From: Incurvaria masculella
Taxonomy: Eukaryota > Arthropoda > Insecta > Lepidoptera > Incurvariidae
Direction: 5' to 3'
Length of the DNA stretch: 64,000 nt
Assembly (NCBI GenBank): GCA_946894095.1
Contig: OX335642.1
Span: 21,959,021-22,023,020 of the forward strand
The number at the start of each line of letters is the position of its first letter. The first letter of the stretch is position 1. The position numbers and the translations under genes were made by a program. Shown one piece after another: positions 1 to 10,341 of the stretch. The notes under the pieces were generated by a model that did not search any database, was not told the origin of the DNA, and saw only the letters and a list, made by a program, of their open reading frames with translations.

Positions 1-210
1 TCAAAATTTCAAGAGAATCGGTGGGGAGATGCGACCTGTAGATGATAACAGCCGGAGGTGACTCGGCGAATTTTTTTTTTTTTAAACTGGGTCTGCTAAA
101 ACAAACCCGCTTACAAATGTTCACACAAATCGGTTTAGAAATGCGACCTGTAGACCAGACCGACGGACATACGAAAGCATTTTTGCCCAATCATGAAACG
201 GAGACTTTCG
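1..210 (-). repeat. Interspersed repeat fragment with an internal duplication
   Basis: The block at 1-41 and the block at 113-153 are diverged copies of one unit; both end in the same short string, atgcgacctgtag. A poly-T run lies between them at about 70-83. On the minus strand the part at 153-205 matches 34675-34765 (a 'gggcaaaaatgctttcgta'-like core followed by a 'tccg' run), so the family occurs twice in the window. I recognise the core as a common lepidopteran interspersed repeat but cannot name its class. No gene is seen. Confidence 0.5.
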
Positions 211-1570
211 CTAAATTCAGTAAAAAAATCTACAACAAAAATAATAAATAAAGTGCAAACATTTTACAAAAAACATACCAAACTCGGAGGCAAACTAACG
301 AATCCACTACAAAATGAGCCAACAACCACAAAACTCCAACAAAAACGCTCACCGCTCCTCCAACCCCATCAAGTGGCAGTGAAAAGAGCGCCGCCCCTAG
401 AGTGGTACCTTGAAAAGATGGCTGCGAGTATGGGCGGCGGGCGGGGAGGGATGAGGGACAGGGGAGGAAAGTTTGCGTGTTCGTCGATCATGCGAGCGGG
501 TACGATGGAGGTAATGAATAAAAAACACAAAACGTGTAGCCGGATTGTGTTTACCCGCGGTCGGCAGACCTACCCGAAAAACTGATCGAGATGTCGAGCT
601 GTTTTCGAATACGAAGTCGAGGATACATAAAATAACAGGGATAGCTTATGTGGTTGGTTAGAAGCAATAATATTCTGGCGTTTGCCGTTATCGAACTGAA
701 TGTTGGTTTTCGTGTAAATCTTTTTAAAGTTGACATCGTTTAAAAATGTTTGATTGCATTGTGTACACAAGGTGGGGAGGACCGCTTCCCTATATCGGTT
801 AAGATACCCCTATTACTTTATGTATCCTCCTTTTATCTTGTAAATAGAAATAATATTAATAAGAAACATTGAAGTTTTTGTTTTTTTGTAGAGGCAGAAA
901 CATAACTAACTAGAATATAAAATGTTTGTTTGCCCATTCAAAATGCCATATTGTTTTGTTATAAAAAGAGATTTCCATATTTTGATGAACAAATACTAAG
1001 GTGACTACATAAGTATTGTAATAATGAAAATTTCATAATTCGTGTTTTTTACTTTTTTGACATATCCGAGCGTACCACAAGTGCAAAATGAAAAATAACA
1101 AGCATCAAAGATTACAACAATATGTTGTAATGAGCTTTTTAAAGATCGAATTATGTTTTCAGGATACAACTTAACTGGTGCGATAGGAGCTAGCAAAACC
1201 GCAAAAATAGGAAAAGTTGTGTCTGTTATTTGTTCATTCGGATCCTACCAAATCCTTTAAAAATACATTTATCAATATTTTGGTCATCCGAATCATTTTC
1301 CGAGTAGGTATCTCTTAAGAGGCAATAAAGGAGATATTAAATATGTGAAGAAGCAACTTTAGAGTCCATTCTATCAATAACTTAGCAGTAAGCATAATAT
1401 TAAACGCAGTTTTAGCAGGAGGCATTAATTACGAATGAAGAAATATTATGGTGAATTTTAAGTGAATAGTTAAGAATCATGTGGCGGAATTCGTAAAGGC
1501 ACTGCCCACGAAATGGTCAACTTTTTCTCTAACAAATTTTTCTCTAACACATTTTCTATGAAAGTCCGGT
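211..1570. other. No gene recognised; one GC-rich patch
   Basis: A G-rich patch at about 385-560 contains gggcggcgggcgggga and overlaps an open frame of 130 codons, but codon use and composition do not look like a real protein and no splice sites frame it. The remainder is AT-rich unique-looking DNA with no motif that I recognise. Confidence 0.5.
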
Positions 1571-1893
1571 GGCGCTGGACACACAGAAAAGACGTAAGAC
1601 GCAGACGGGGCGCGGACATTTGTCTCTTCCACGTCCCTTTCATATAAAATGTATAGAAGCGTCGTGACGCAAAACATACAGAATAGACGGGGCGCGGGCG
1701 CAACGCTTTTACGTCTGCGCCTTTTGTTCAAAACACACAGGAGAGACGGGGCACGGACGCGGCGGGGGCGAAGACGGGGCGCGGGGTGGCATGCCCGCCG
1801 GGAGGGGCTCGCTCGCGTCGCACAGTCACGTGTACCGTCTTGACGTTGAATGGTTGCGTCATGTTTTGAGTTGTTATAATTTTTTTCATAAAA

Positions 1894-4276
1894 ATGCGTG
1901 ACGACCTAGCTTTTAATATTCAGTTTTGTGAATTAATTGAGAATCATTCTGTTATTTATGATTACAATAGGTCTGACTATTGTAACAGAAATGTTCAAGA
2001 CCAAGCTTGGGAATCGATTGCCAGGACAATAAACGAAAACGGTAAGTAGTACCTATTCTTTATTTAAAAAACATCAACATATCCTCGTGCGTACCTACAT
2101 CTGTTCTTTACGTAGTACATTAGAAATAAAAAAATGTGTACTCTTTGTTTTAATGGTAAAACAGAAATATTTTAATGTAATATTAATGTGATATTTTCTT
2201 AATTCCTCTGCGTGTTGTGTGTATGCGTTGTGTGAGTGTGTGTGTGTGCGAGGGTGCGGCGTGCGTGCGTGCGCGCGCGTGTGTGTGTGTGTGTGTGTGA
2301 TGGTGTGTGTGTGTGTTTATACATTGTGCCTATTTTGGTACGGAATAGGTGCCCGATTTACAAAATAGTTGGTGAGGTATTCCCTGACACCATCTGCAGT
2401 TTCTCTGTATAGTGAATCAATTCTTGTTCCAACCAACGTATTTTGGATGTATGGCGCTGTAAATTTTCCATCGCATCTTCGAATAACATTGTGCAATATA
2501 CACATTGCTTGTATAATTACATCAGCTTTAGCAGGTTCACAGCACATGGGCATGCTCAGTCCTTGAAATTTAGTCCTTGCCATTCCAAAGGCACATTCTA
2601 CTGATTTCCGTCCTCTGCTTAGTCTGTTATTGAATATTCTTCTATCATTTGTCAATTGATTCCGCGAATAAGGTTTCATTACGTTTTTTTTCAGAGAGAA
2701 AGCTTCATCTGCCACAAAATAATATGGCATAGGTTGTACTTCTCCGGGCAATGGACTATGGTCCGGTAAATTAAGGTCTTCACGCTGCATTGCTTGTCCG
2801 AGAGCACTGGCTTGAAATGCACGCCCGTCACTATTTCTCCCGTATTCCCCAACATCTATCGTTACGAATAACCCGTCAGCGTCTACCAATGCTAATAACA
2901 CAATCGAAAAGTATCCTTTGTAATTTATGTACGCTGATCCCGTGTTAGATGGAGCTTTTATTCTAATATGTTTGCCATCCAGACTTCCCACACAATTCGG
3001 TAAATTCCAAAGAGTATGGAAACGCGCAGCTATCTCTAGCCATTTTTCTACATTGGGTGTAGGCATATATTCGGGTTGTAATGTTTGCCATAGAACTTGA
3101 CAGGTATTATGTACTATTTCTCGAATTGTAGATTTTCCTCGTAGAAAGTAAACTGACAGTGATTTAAATGAACACCCATCTGCGAAATACCTGTAAATAA
3201 ATATACAAATATAAATTAGGTATACATATTACTATACTGTGCACCGTGATTTTTTATTCGCGGAGGCTATTGTGCCAGAAAGTAACATTCTTAATTCTTT
3301 ACATAAGTAGGTACTCGTATTACTGATATAGGCTCTATAGTCTCTGCGAATAAAAACTCACAATAAGTAATTCACTTCATTATATTTATTCGATGATTTG
3401 ATTGTTTCAGTACAAGCTTGCAAAGATCGTTGGAAAAACATAAGGAACAGATATGCAAAATACAAAAAACTTCTATCACTTCCATCTGGCTCTGCAGCCA
3501 AGAAGGTAAAAGAATATTACCTTGCCCAGCACTTGCATTTTTTGGATAAATATTTGAAATCAAGACCTTCCAAATCTAATCTAGAACCACAATGCAGGTC
3601 AGATACTCATACGGACGAAAGTGAACTTGATGAGGAGGAGTCAATGTCGCCGTTTCGGCCTCCGTCCCATTCACCCTCTCCACAGGCTCAAAATCATCCT
3701 TCGCCGTTATCATCGGACTCGAGTAAAAAAAGTAAAATGCCTACTTTGAAAGACGTCAATCAATCTGCTTTTGATTACTTTAACAGAAAACGACAAAATA
3801 GCGAGAAACAAATGCAACCTCTTGATACAGATCTTGCCTTCCTTCAAAGCATGTTGTCTGATATGAAGGCCATGAATCTTGTTCAAAAACGAAGGTTCAA
3901 GATGGGAGTAATGCAGTTGGCGGCGCAAATCTTAGATGGAAACGAGGCAGCATCGACATCAGAACCAGCATATTCTACCCGCATTTCTCAAAACAACATA
4001 GCCACGGTGTCTTCTATACAACAGCCGTTTCATAATGTTGCACCTCCATCGACAATAGAGCAAAATCAAAATGTTGCACCTCCATCAACAATAGAGCAAA
4101 ATCAGAATGTTGCATCTCCATCAATATCTGTGCAGGATGAGAATACCCCAACGTTTTTCACTCTATCACCCTATTCAACAATTAGTTCAGTTTCGGCTGC
4201 ACACGTCACCAATACATCTTTTTTGAATGAAAAATTACCTCTGAACTACACGTACAATTTTTCTACACCAAAGTAA
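1894..4276 (+). CDS. MADF-BESS protein of the Harbinger element (two exons)
   Basis: Exon 1 is 1894-2041 (donor ggtaagt at 2041-2047) and exon 2 is 3411-4276 (acceptor attgtttcag ending at 3410). The split valine codon restores the frame and yields 337 residues without a stop. Residues about 6-95 form a MADF domain: an FCELIENHSVIYD start, NVQDQAWESIA, then, across the splice junction, VQACKDRWKNIRNRY. A low-complexity Ser/Pro/acid linker follows. A BESS-like helix (LAFLQSMLSDM onward) lies near residues 190-225. Near residues 265-285 a short unit, NVAPPSTIEQNQ, is repeated nearly three times. In PIF/Harbinger elements such a second protein is known to bind DNA and help bring the transposase to the nucleus and the element ends. 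Its intron contains the whole second exon of the transposase, on the opposite strand. Confidence 0.9.
2211..2321. repeat. (GT)n / (GC-GT) microsatellite
   Basis: Tracts of tgtgtg and gcgcgcg with short interruptions lie just beyond the stop codon of the transposase exon 2, inside the transposon and inside the intron of the MADF gene. Confidence 0.9.
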
Positions 4277-4711
4277 TCCATCGGATTACTTTAGTGTAGA
4301 AAAATTATACACATCAACATCGGTTTGAGCGTGCACATATTTCAAAAGTTAATTAAACCTTATTATGTAACACAATTTTCTGTTAGTATTAAAGTAATTA
4401 AAAAAGATAATGTATTTCACTTACCTTAACGTTATAAGTAATCTTTCTTCAGCACTAATAGATACTCTCCAATTTGTGTGCTTTCTCTGTAAAGCATTTC
4501 TCACTTTGGACATGATAATATTAAAACACTGTGGAGTCATTTTATACACTGTGACAAAACGATCTGGGTAATTGTGTAGGTCCTCCATTATTTTAAAAAA
4601 TCGATTGTCTTCATTGCTTAGCCATACCGGATGTACCCAGTAACGTCTAACCCTCTGTATATTAGCGAGATTTACCAGTGCTAGTACATCTTCATCTTCA
4701 GAAGAAGACAT
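2317..4711 (-). CDS. Harbinger transposase (two exons, DDE_Tnp_4 family)
   Basis: Exon 1 is 4711-4425 and exon 2 is 3190-2317, joined across an intron (4424-3191) that begins gtaagtg and ends tttacag on the minus strand. The joined frame is 1161 nt, giving 386 residues with no stop. The PIF/Harbinger signature is clear: an early helix-rich region, a junction segment reading TLRY-FADG then SFKSLS, and the RNase-H-like core. Likely catalytic residues are D167 in GSLDGKH, D257 in VADEAFSL and E294 in SVECAFG; D217 lies in the conserved GRNSDGRAF segment. The protein would cut and rejoin the element's ends in the nucleus, normally together with the partner protein encoded on the other strand here. 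The start ATG at 4711 precedes a Ser/acidic stretch and is the first in frame. The intron contains the second exon of the partner gene in antisense. Family call is firm; activity is untested. Confidence 0.93.
4256..4306. repeat. Near-perfect hairpin over the MADF stop codon
   Basis: Arms 4256-4279 and 4283-4306 pair at 23 of 24 positions around a 3-nt loop (atc). The left arm includes the last codons and the stop codon (4274-4276) of the MADF-BESS gene; the right arm is immediately downstream. It lies within the intron of the transposase on the other strand. Confidence 0.85.
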
Positions 4712-5055
4712 GTCGACGTGACAAAATCAGACTGTTGAATGCCGAAAATAGTCCTGACTGCGCGACTGCGTCGCGTCCGCGCCCCGTCTCTTCTATATAA
4801 CTTCAAAAGTCGCGTCCGTGTCTCGTCTCCGCCCTGTCCGCGACGCGTCCTCGTCTTACGTCTCTTCTGTCTGGCCTGCGCCTAAAACCACAAAGCACTC
4901 GACCGCGCTCTTCAATCGCCAATCAATGCTCGCGACCTCCACGCAACTGGCGGGTTAAGCGGCGCGTCCTCACGAGACAAAGGCACTCGTGAAAAAGCTC
5001 GAAAGGGCCATGCGCGATGCTTCAGTCTAAATCCGCTTCCGAGAGCACCTGAAGG

Positions 5056-5664
5056 ACTTGAACAGCGAGCACGGTAGGACGGTAGTAGCAACCGAAACTC
5101 GTTTGTATGGGGGTGGCGCAGCCACTTTTGATTCGTAGTAGTAGTGAGATCGCTCACGATTTCGCTTACTACAATTTTTTTAGGGTTCCGTACCCAAAGG
5201 GTGCAAACGGAACCCTATTACTAAGCCTCCGCTGTCCGTCCGTCCATGCATCCGTCCGTTCATCCGTCCGTCCGTCCGTTCGTCCGTCCGTCTGTCACAG
5301 GACTGTATCTCATGAACCGTGAGGCAGCTGAAATTTTCACACAGTGTGTATTTATTTTTCCGCTATAACAACCAATTGGTAAAATTAAAAAATAATAATT
5401 AAAGGGGACTTCCATACAAAACCGTGATTTTTTGTTTTATATCATGTACGATGGTACGGAACCCTTCGTGTGCAAGTCCGACTCGTACTTGGCCGGATTT
5501 CAGTACCAACGACACGTAAAAACTTCACAGGGCGCTTTTTGGTGTAACGAACATTCGACGTTGCACGTCGCGAATTCGTTTGCATATTCCACTAACCAGT
5601 GGCTACGCTGGCGCCATGCGAATGAGTTTCGATCACTACTCCCCTCCTTCGATGCTCGCTGGAA
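5056..5664. mobile_element. Foldback MITE (family X), copy 1, interrupted by another MITE
   Basis: Inverted terminal segments of about 65-70 bp can be paired: 5056-5124 (through gtagtagcaaccgaaactc and gcgcagccac) against 5599-5664 (gtggctacgctggcgcc through gtttcgatcactac and gctcgctgg). The family is unclassified. A second copy lies at 44550-44826, where the interior is continuous; here it is split by the (GTCY)n element at 5181-5498. Without the insert the element is about 290 bp. Confidence 0.7.
5181..5498 (+). mobile_element. (GTCY)n-bearing MITE, copy 1 (full length)
   Basis: It starts agggttccgtaccc and ends with cttggccgg, with the ends partly inverted copies (ggttccgtaccc... and ...ggtacggaaccc). 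It carries a (GTCY)n microsatellite at about 5230-5296 followed by the conserved atctcatgaaccgtgag block. This arrangement matches the abundant lepidopteran MITE class known to carry (GTCY)n tracts. It sits inside a family X foldback element. Confidence 0.85.
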
Positions 5665-6137
5665 TCGAAGCTGCGTACAAATTAAAAAGAGATTACGCTT
5701 TTATGTATGAACTTATATTTGTTATCAATATTGTCGAATCGACGTGTCTTCTTTAAGTTAACCTTTGGTTATTTTTTTATAGAGCACGAAAAGCATTTAG
5801 TAGGAATTATAATATATATATTATTTTAATTGTTTCCTCCCCCCATGGCATATCACTTCTTGCAATCAGAGCAACAAGTTTCCGAAGAAAAAAAAATCCC
5901 CTCGTTTTTTTGTATGAATTGCCAAGTTAATTCACTTTATGTTTTTATTAATATTAGTGTGAAAAGTATCTAAAAGTTTCCTCGTTATATCTGTTTACCT
6001 TAGTCCTTATAATGTTTTATGCACATAAAGTAAAAAAATACTTTATAACTAGGCATACAAATTATCTGAAGCCGAGCTGGAACTTATATCCAAGAAAACA
6101 TCAAATATACACAACTGATACTTATATCAGTAAAGTA

Positions 6138-6362
6138 AAAAAAAGCCAAGTACGAGTCGTATACGACCGCGAAGGATTCCGTAACATGCAAAAAAAACCT
6201 TTAATTTAAATTGTTTTTATTATTTGGTGTTGTAACTTCAATAGAAATACACAATCTTTCAAATACACATATTTCAAATGCATACTATTACGGTTCATGA
6301 GATACAGTCCGCTGACAGACGGACGGACGGACTGACGGATGTAAATCGGAGGCTAAGTAATG
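6138..6362 (-). mobile_element. (GTCY)n-bearing MITE, copy 2 (truncated, diverged)
   Basis: Reading from the gccaagtacgagtcg end, it keeps the ttacggttcatgagatacag block and a short ggac repeat at about 6317-6338, then stops near ggaggctaagtaat without the terminal ggttccgtacc arm. It is more diverged than copies 1, 3 and 4. Confidence 0.75.
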
Positions 6363-6512
6363 TGGTAAAATTGCAGACCGGCCTGGTTCATTGTTTGGGG
6401 TTGAGTTTGTTCGGTTTTTCATTTAATCTATAATGTAATACAAGATTTAAATAATAATAATAATATTGACCGTATCATCACGGGCGAGCATGCGATTTGA
6501 GCCCTCTCCGCA

Positions 6513-7800
6513 GGAGACACCTATAAATATCTAGGTCTTAACCAATCACTATGCCTCTATCACGGGGAGGCGAAAACAACTGTGAAAGCAAAGTTTTGGT
6601 CTCGCACAAAAACCATATTAAAGAGCCAGTTGAGCGGTGCGAACAAACTCCGAGCTTTTAATGGTTGGTACCCGTGATTGGATACACCTTTGGCATAGTG
6701 CGTTGGTCTAAGACCGAGCTGGAGGCCTTGGATCGCAAAGTTCGCACAACTATGACCACTTTCCGTATGCACCACCTGCGGTCGTCGGTAATGAAGTTGT
6801 ACATACCTCAGAAATCAGGAGGTAGAGGAATCCTTAACTTCACAAACCTCCATAATTCCGAGGTGTGTAAACTTTGTGACTACTTCTTGACGGCTACGGA
6901 AAACAACAGGCATATCGACGTAGTGGAGTGCGATTCTAAGCTCACCCTGCTTAATCTGTCCGACACGAGCTTTACGCTTCCGGTTTTAAGCACTGCTGAG
7001 CGGAGAGTATAGTATATATTGTATAGTATGGAGAGTTAAGAAACTGCATGGACGGATTCTCCGGGTACTAAAGTCACCAAACACGCATCTCTTGGATTCA
7101 GTCCAATGGATGTGGTTTGTTGACCTATTCGGAGAAACTGAAGGCTTCGTTTGTGCTATTCAGGACCAAATGATCGTCACGCGTAACTTCCGGAAGTATA
7201 TAATGAAGGATGGATCGGTCCACATCTGCCGAGCCTGTGGCCAACCAGGTGAGACCATCCGCCATATTACTTCCGGTTGTTCGCGCCTGGCGAGCGTTGA
7301 GTACCTGGAGCGGCACAATCAAGTAGCCAAAAAAGTCCATCAGCAACTTACCTTTCAACACGGCCTCATAGACTCAGTAGTGCCATACTATAAGTACAAA
7401 CCGGAAGACGTGTTAGAAAAAGATGCCATCAAGCTCTATTGGAATCGACCAATACAAACCGATAAGACAACAAGTGCAACAAGCCTGATATTGTCTTGGT
7501 CGATCCCAAGTCCAACGAGATCTTCATCGTAGACATAACAATATAACATGACAAAAACCTCGACAGGGCCGAAAATTAAAAGTTAATGAAATATATAGAC
7601 CTGGCCCACGAGGTTACCGCCATGTGGCGTGCACGGAAAACCACCATCGTGCCAATTGTTATGTTTACGAACGGCCTTGTTCCAAAAAATTTGGCCAAAC
7701 ACTTACAAAATTAGATATCGATATTGGGCTCCGATTCCAGATGCAGAAAGCTGTTCTACTCTCGAACACGAGAATCGTTCGGAGGTTTCTGCCTTTGTAG
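6513..7800 (+). pseudogene. 5'-truncated LINE: RT thumb, zinc knuckle and restriction-like endonuclease
   Basis: Pieces of one protein can be followed through at least three frames: GDTYKYLGLNQSL near 6513, PVIGYTFGIVRWSKTELEAL near 6670, SGGRGILNFTNLHN near 6818, a CCHC-type knuckle (HICRACGQPGETIRHITSGC) near 7220-7279, an endonuclease core PDIVLVDPKSNEIFIVDIT near 7485-7541, then DLAHEVTAMWRARK and a C-terminal MQKAVLLSNTRIVRRFL ending at the stop at 7798-7800. That order (RT, CCHC, PD...D) is typical of non-LTR elements with a restriction-like endonuclease, the R2/R4/Dong type group. Only the last part of the RT is present, as in usual 5' truncation. Frameshifts (near 6670 and 7470-7490) and in-frame stops show that it is dead. 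The exact clade is uncertain. Confidence 0.8.
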
Positions 7801-8400
7801 CTCGGAGCGGCCTTATAGGATTTGTCCCAGATGGGACCTGCCTAAGGCTAAATTCAGTTTTAGGTTTATATTTTTTAAGACTTCGTTTTTTGTATTTTTG
7901 TACTAAATTATATAAACCTAAGATTTTTAAATTAATATAAACTCTGAATAATAACAATATGCATATATCGTTATACATTTATTTTGATATAGTTATAACG
8001 TTGTCAGCTGCTTGTACTCATTTGGCGATGGTATATTTTGCACATAAATATCCTAGTATCGTGGATCGTTCAGGTTGTGATCTATATACATTCGCCATCA
8101 ACCAAACTCAATTTCAAACTATCAAAATTTTAACGTTTCTTCCGCTGCCGATCATTCGACGACAAGCTGTTCTATACCCACCGTCCTGCTACAAGAGCCC
8201 CTTTTCAAACGCATCCGAAAGTTCAATTTGAAAGTTTCTTTCACCAACACAATGAGTTGGACATTGATGAATAATCTAATTCCAGCTTGCGCCGCCTTGT
8301 AATTGGTGGCGCCAGAAAAAGTATGGGCACTTTTAAGGGTCCCGTAATATTACATCAAAAAAACAATCGTTTTTAAAACTTTTTTATGAATAGGTAATAG
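7801..8400. other. LINE 3' region, then unassigned DNA
   Basis: AT-rich sequence directly follows the LINE stop codon and may be its 3' untranslated part as far as about 7945. Beyond that I recognise nothing. Confidence 0.4.
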
Positions 8401-8667
8401 AACCCCTCCTTTCATGATATAGGACCAACACACCGCATTGGAGATAATAGGTGCCATGCCAGGACGTTCCTTATATTTTACGGGTACATTGAACTGCATG
8501 GAAAACACGGACCATTGTCATTGTCGCCTTGACCAAATTAAATTGAGTGTTACCAACCCGGGTGAGATTTACTATAACACGAACGTACGGAAGGGTCCTT
8601 AAAGTTTTATGTGAAATCTGAATCGCGGCTATCCTCAACCAGATGGAAATCTGAACCGCGGCAACCA
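8400..8667 (-). mobile_element. Family A SINE-like element, diverged
   Basis: On the minus strand the shared tail is visible: accaacacaccgcattgg... region, tgaactgcatggaaaacacgg, and accaacccgggtgag. The head has an apparent small duplication (two copies of 'aaatctgaa.cgcggc'). The tail tip is diverged. Confidence 0.65.
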
Positions 8668-9922
8668 ATCCAGAACTCGATTTGAAGTTGAATTTGGTGG
8701 TTGTGGCGACAAAAACACGTATTCTGTTATTAAGTAGTTTTTTCACAATGCCTTGTTTTCTTTCCCTTCAAGTGAGTTCGGAAGTGGTCCGTTATAATTT
8801 TAAAATGCCGCAAGGGGTCCATAACTCCAAAACTGTAAAGAAACCCTGCTCTAGAAACTGGACAGTTACACGCCATTATTTGTTTTTTTTTGAGTGTATA
8901 TTTTCGTCAACAATACAAAGATCGAACACTTAAAATTAAGTCAAATAATTGGGGAGGCCTGCTAATCATTACCTCCAACTGTTAAATGCTGCCATGTGTA
9001 AGAAAATCCACTCCGCGGCCCCGACTACGCCCTGCCTGCATGTCGACTGCGATGGGTTTAACGAGCTATCGATTTTGTGGCGCTCGTGATTACCTACCGA
9101 ACTTTTTCACGAAGTATAGCCCTCTGTTTGTTCTGCAGGGGGGCCCGGAAGTAACATTATGTACATCTGGGCGAGCGAAGCACATCTCTGGTTCAGGTTG
9201 AATTTAATAATTGTGGCCTACCGATGCGTTGGATATTTTATCATTTTGTTCTCATTTGATAAATGCTGCAGATACGATTTGATACTGTATCTGCATACAG
9301 ATGATAATATAATGTCTAGTGTCACCGAAAGTCATGTCGATGTTTTTTAACAGAAGATATTCAAATTCATTGATATTTTATCATAAGGAAAAGCTTTTGC
9401 GACAAGTTGAAAAAAGAGAAACGTGAAGAAACGCAACGTAAGATCTTCGGGTGTTTATGTTGTTATGGAACTTACGTGCCGAAACAAGGGGAACTAGATG
9501 CCATCCGTAGCCAGTTTTTTGTGATCGTCGCCACGAAAGCATGGTGATATCTGAGCTAACCCAACATGCAGCTCGAGTCGAGGCAAGCGGACGGCCGAAT
9601 GAATGGTGAGAGCACGCTCTATCTCACGGTATGAATAGTTAATATTTAATGGGAGTGGCGGATCCTTGCGAATGCTGGCTCGATGCTGGCTGTGTGAGTG
9701 CAAACTGAGTGGTACAGTTTTCACTGTCGTTCGACACAATACTTGTACTTAGTTGACTTCGGACTAGATGCACAGAGCATTTGGTTGTCTGGTCTGTGGG
9801 ACGATGTGTCGTAGGTCCTCCAGTATGTTCACAACGAGCGAAATTAGTATTCAGAGGTTTATATTCAGTATTATTGTTGTATGTTACCGTACATGATGGT
9901 ATTTTCTAGAGCAAGAGCGGCA
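8668..9922. other. No gene recognised
   Basis: Several short frames occur but none has codon structure, domains or splice sites that I can support. A patch at 9480-9760 is less AT-rich than its surroundings and includes cgagtcgaggcaagcggacgg; it could be a regulatory or 5' region, without proof. Confidence 0.4.
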
Positions 9923-10092
9923 CATAGCTCAAGAGCGCGAGGACTTGCCTCGTATGGCAAAGCCGTAATGACATGGGTTCGATACCCGGGCCGTTCATGC
10001 ACCACAGTGGTAGGGCTTATCCTGCCCGGGTTGGTAACATCGCATTGGATGAAAATATGGTCGAAGCGGCAATGAAGCATTGTAAACTATCA
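9923..10092 (+). mobile_element. Family A element, tRNA-like head, 3'-truncated
   Basis: The head reads catagctcaagagcgcgagg (A-box-like) and, 40 bases on, gggttcgatacccgg (B-box-like, close to GGTTCGANTCC). The tail follows: cctgcccgggttggtaac, gcattggatgaaaatatgg, tcgaagcggcaatgaa, then breaks off. Confidence 0.8.
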
Positions 10093-10341
10093 AACACGAA
10101 AATCGTGCGGTGGCTTCTATCTCTATGGCTAGCACCGGCCTTGCAGAACTCGTCGCAAATTAAAGTTTATGTATTGTGATTAGGAAAAAAAAAATAGCAG
10201 CGAATTATACTGTCACGCGTGATCGATGTGACATTTTTTTATTTCGTGATTTTCCACTTAATACATGGAACATTGCCGTTTCCCGACATGTAAGGTATAA
10301 ATGTAGACTATTTTTTTTTATGTTACTGGACATGGATGGCT

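Larger units (their letters stand above)
1571..4882. mobile_element. PIF/Harbinger DNA transposon, apparently coding-competent
   Basis: The ends at 1571-1617 and 4836-4882 are imperfect inverted repeats of about 47 bp, beginning ggcgctgg and, on the other strand, ggcgcagg; both continue through an identical agacgtaagacg. Subterminal GC-rich repeats (agacggggcgcgg and variants) fill the inner edges on both sides. Inside are the two genes typical of the PIF/Harbinger superfamily: a DDE transposase and a MADF/Myb-like DNA-binding partner. Neither spliced frame contains a stop. I could not find a matching 3-bp target duplication: the right flank starts taa but the left flank ends ggt, so either one junction is mutated or the termini are off by a few bases. 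Length is about 3.3 kb. Confidence 0.9.

Noticed and set aside
1470..1843. Arg-rich frames at the left end of the Harbinger element
   Set aside because: They overlie the GC-rich terminal and subterminal repeats and are not part of either spliced gene.
5220..5296. Repeated gtccgtccgtcc units as a possible CRISPR array
   Set aside because: The unit is only four bases with no spacers; it is the microsatellite of a MITE.
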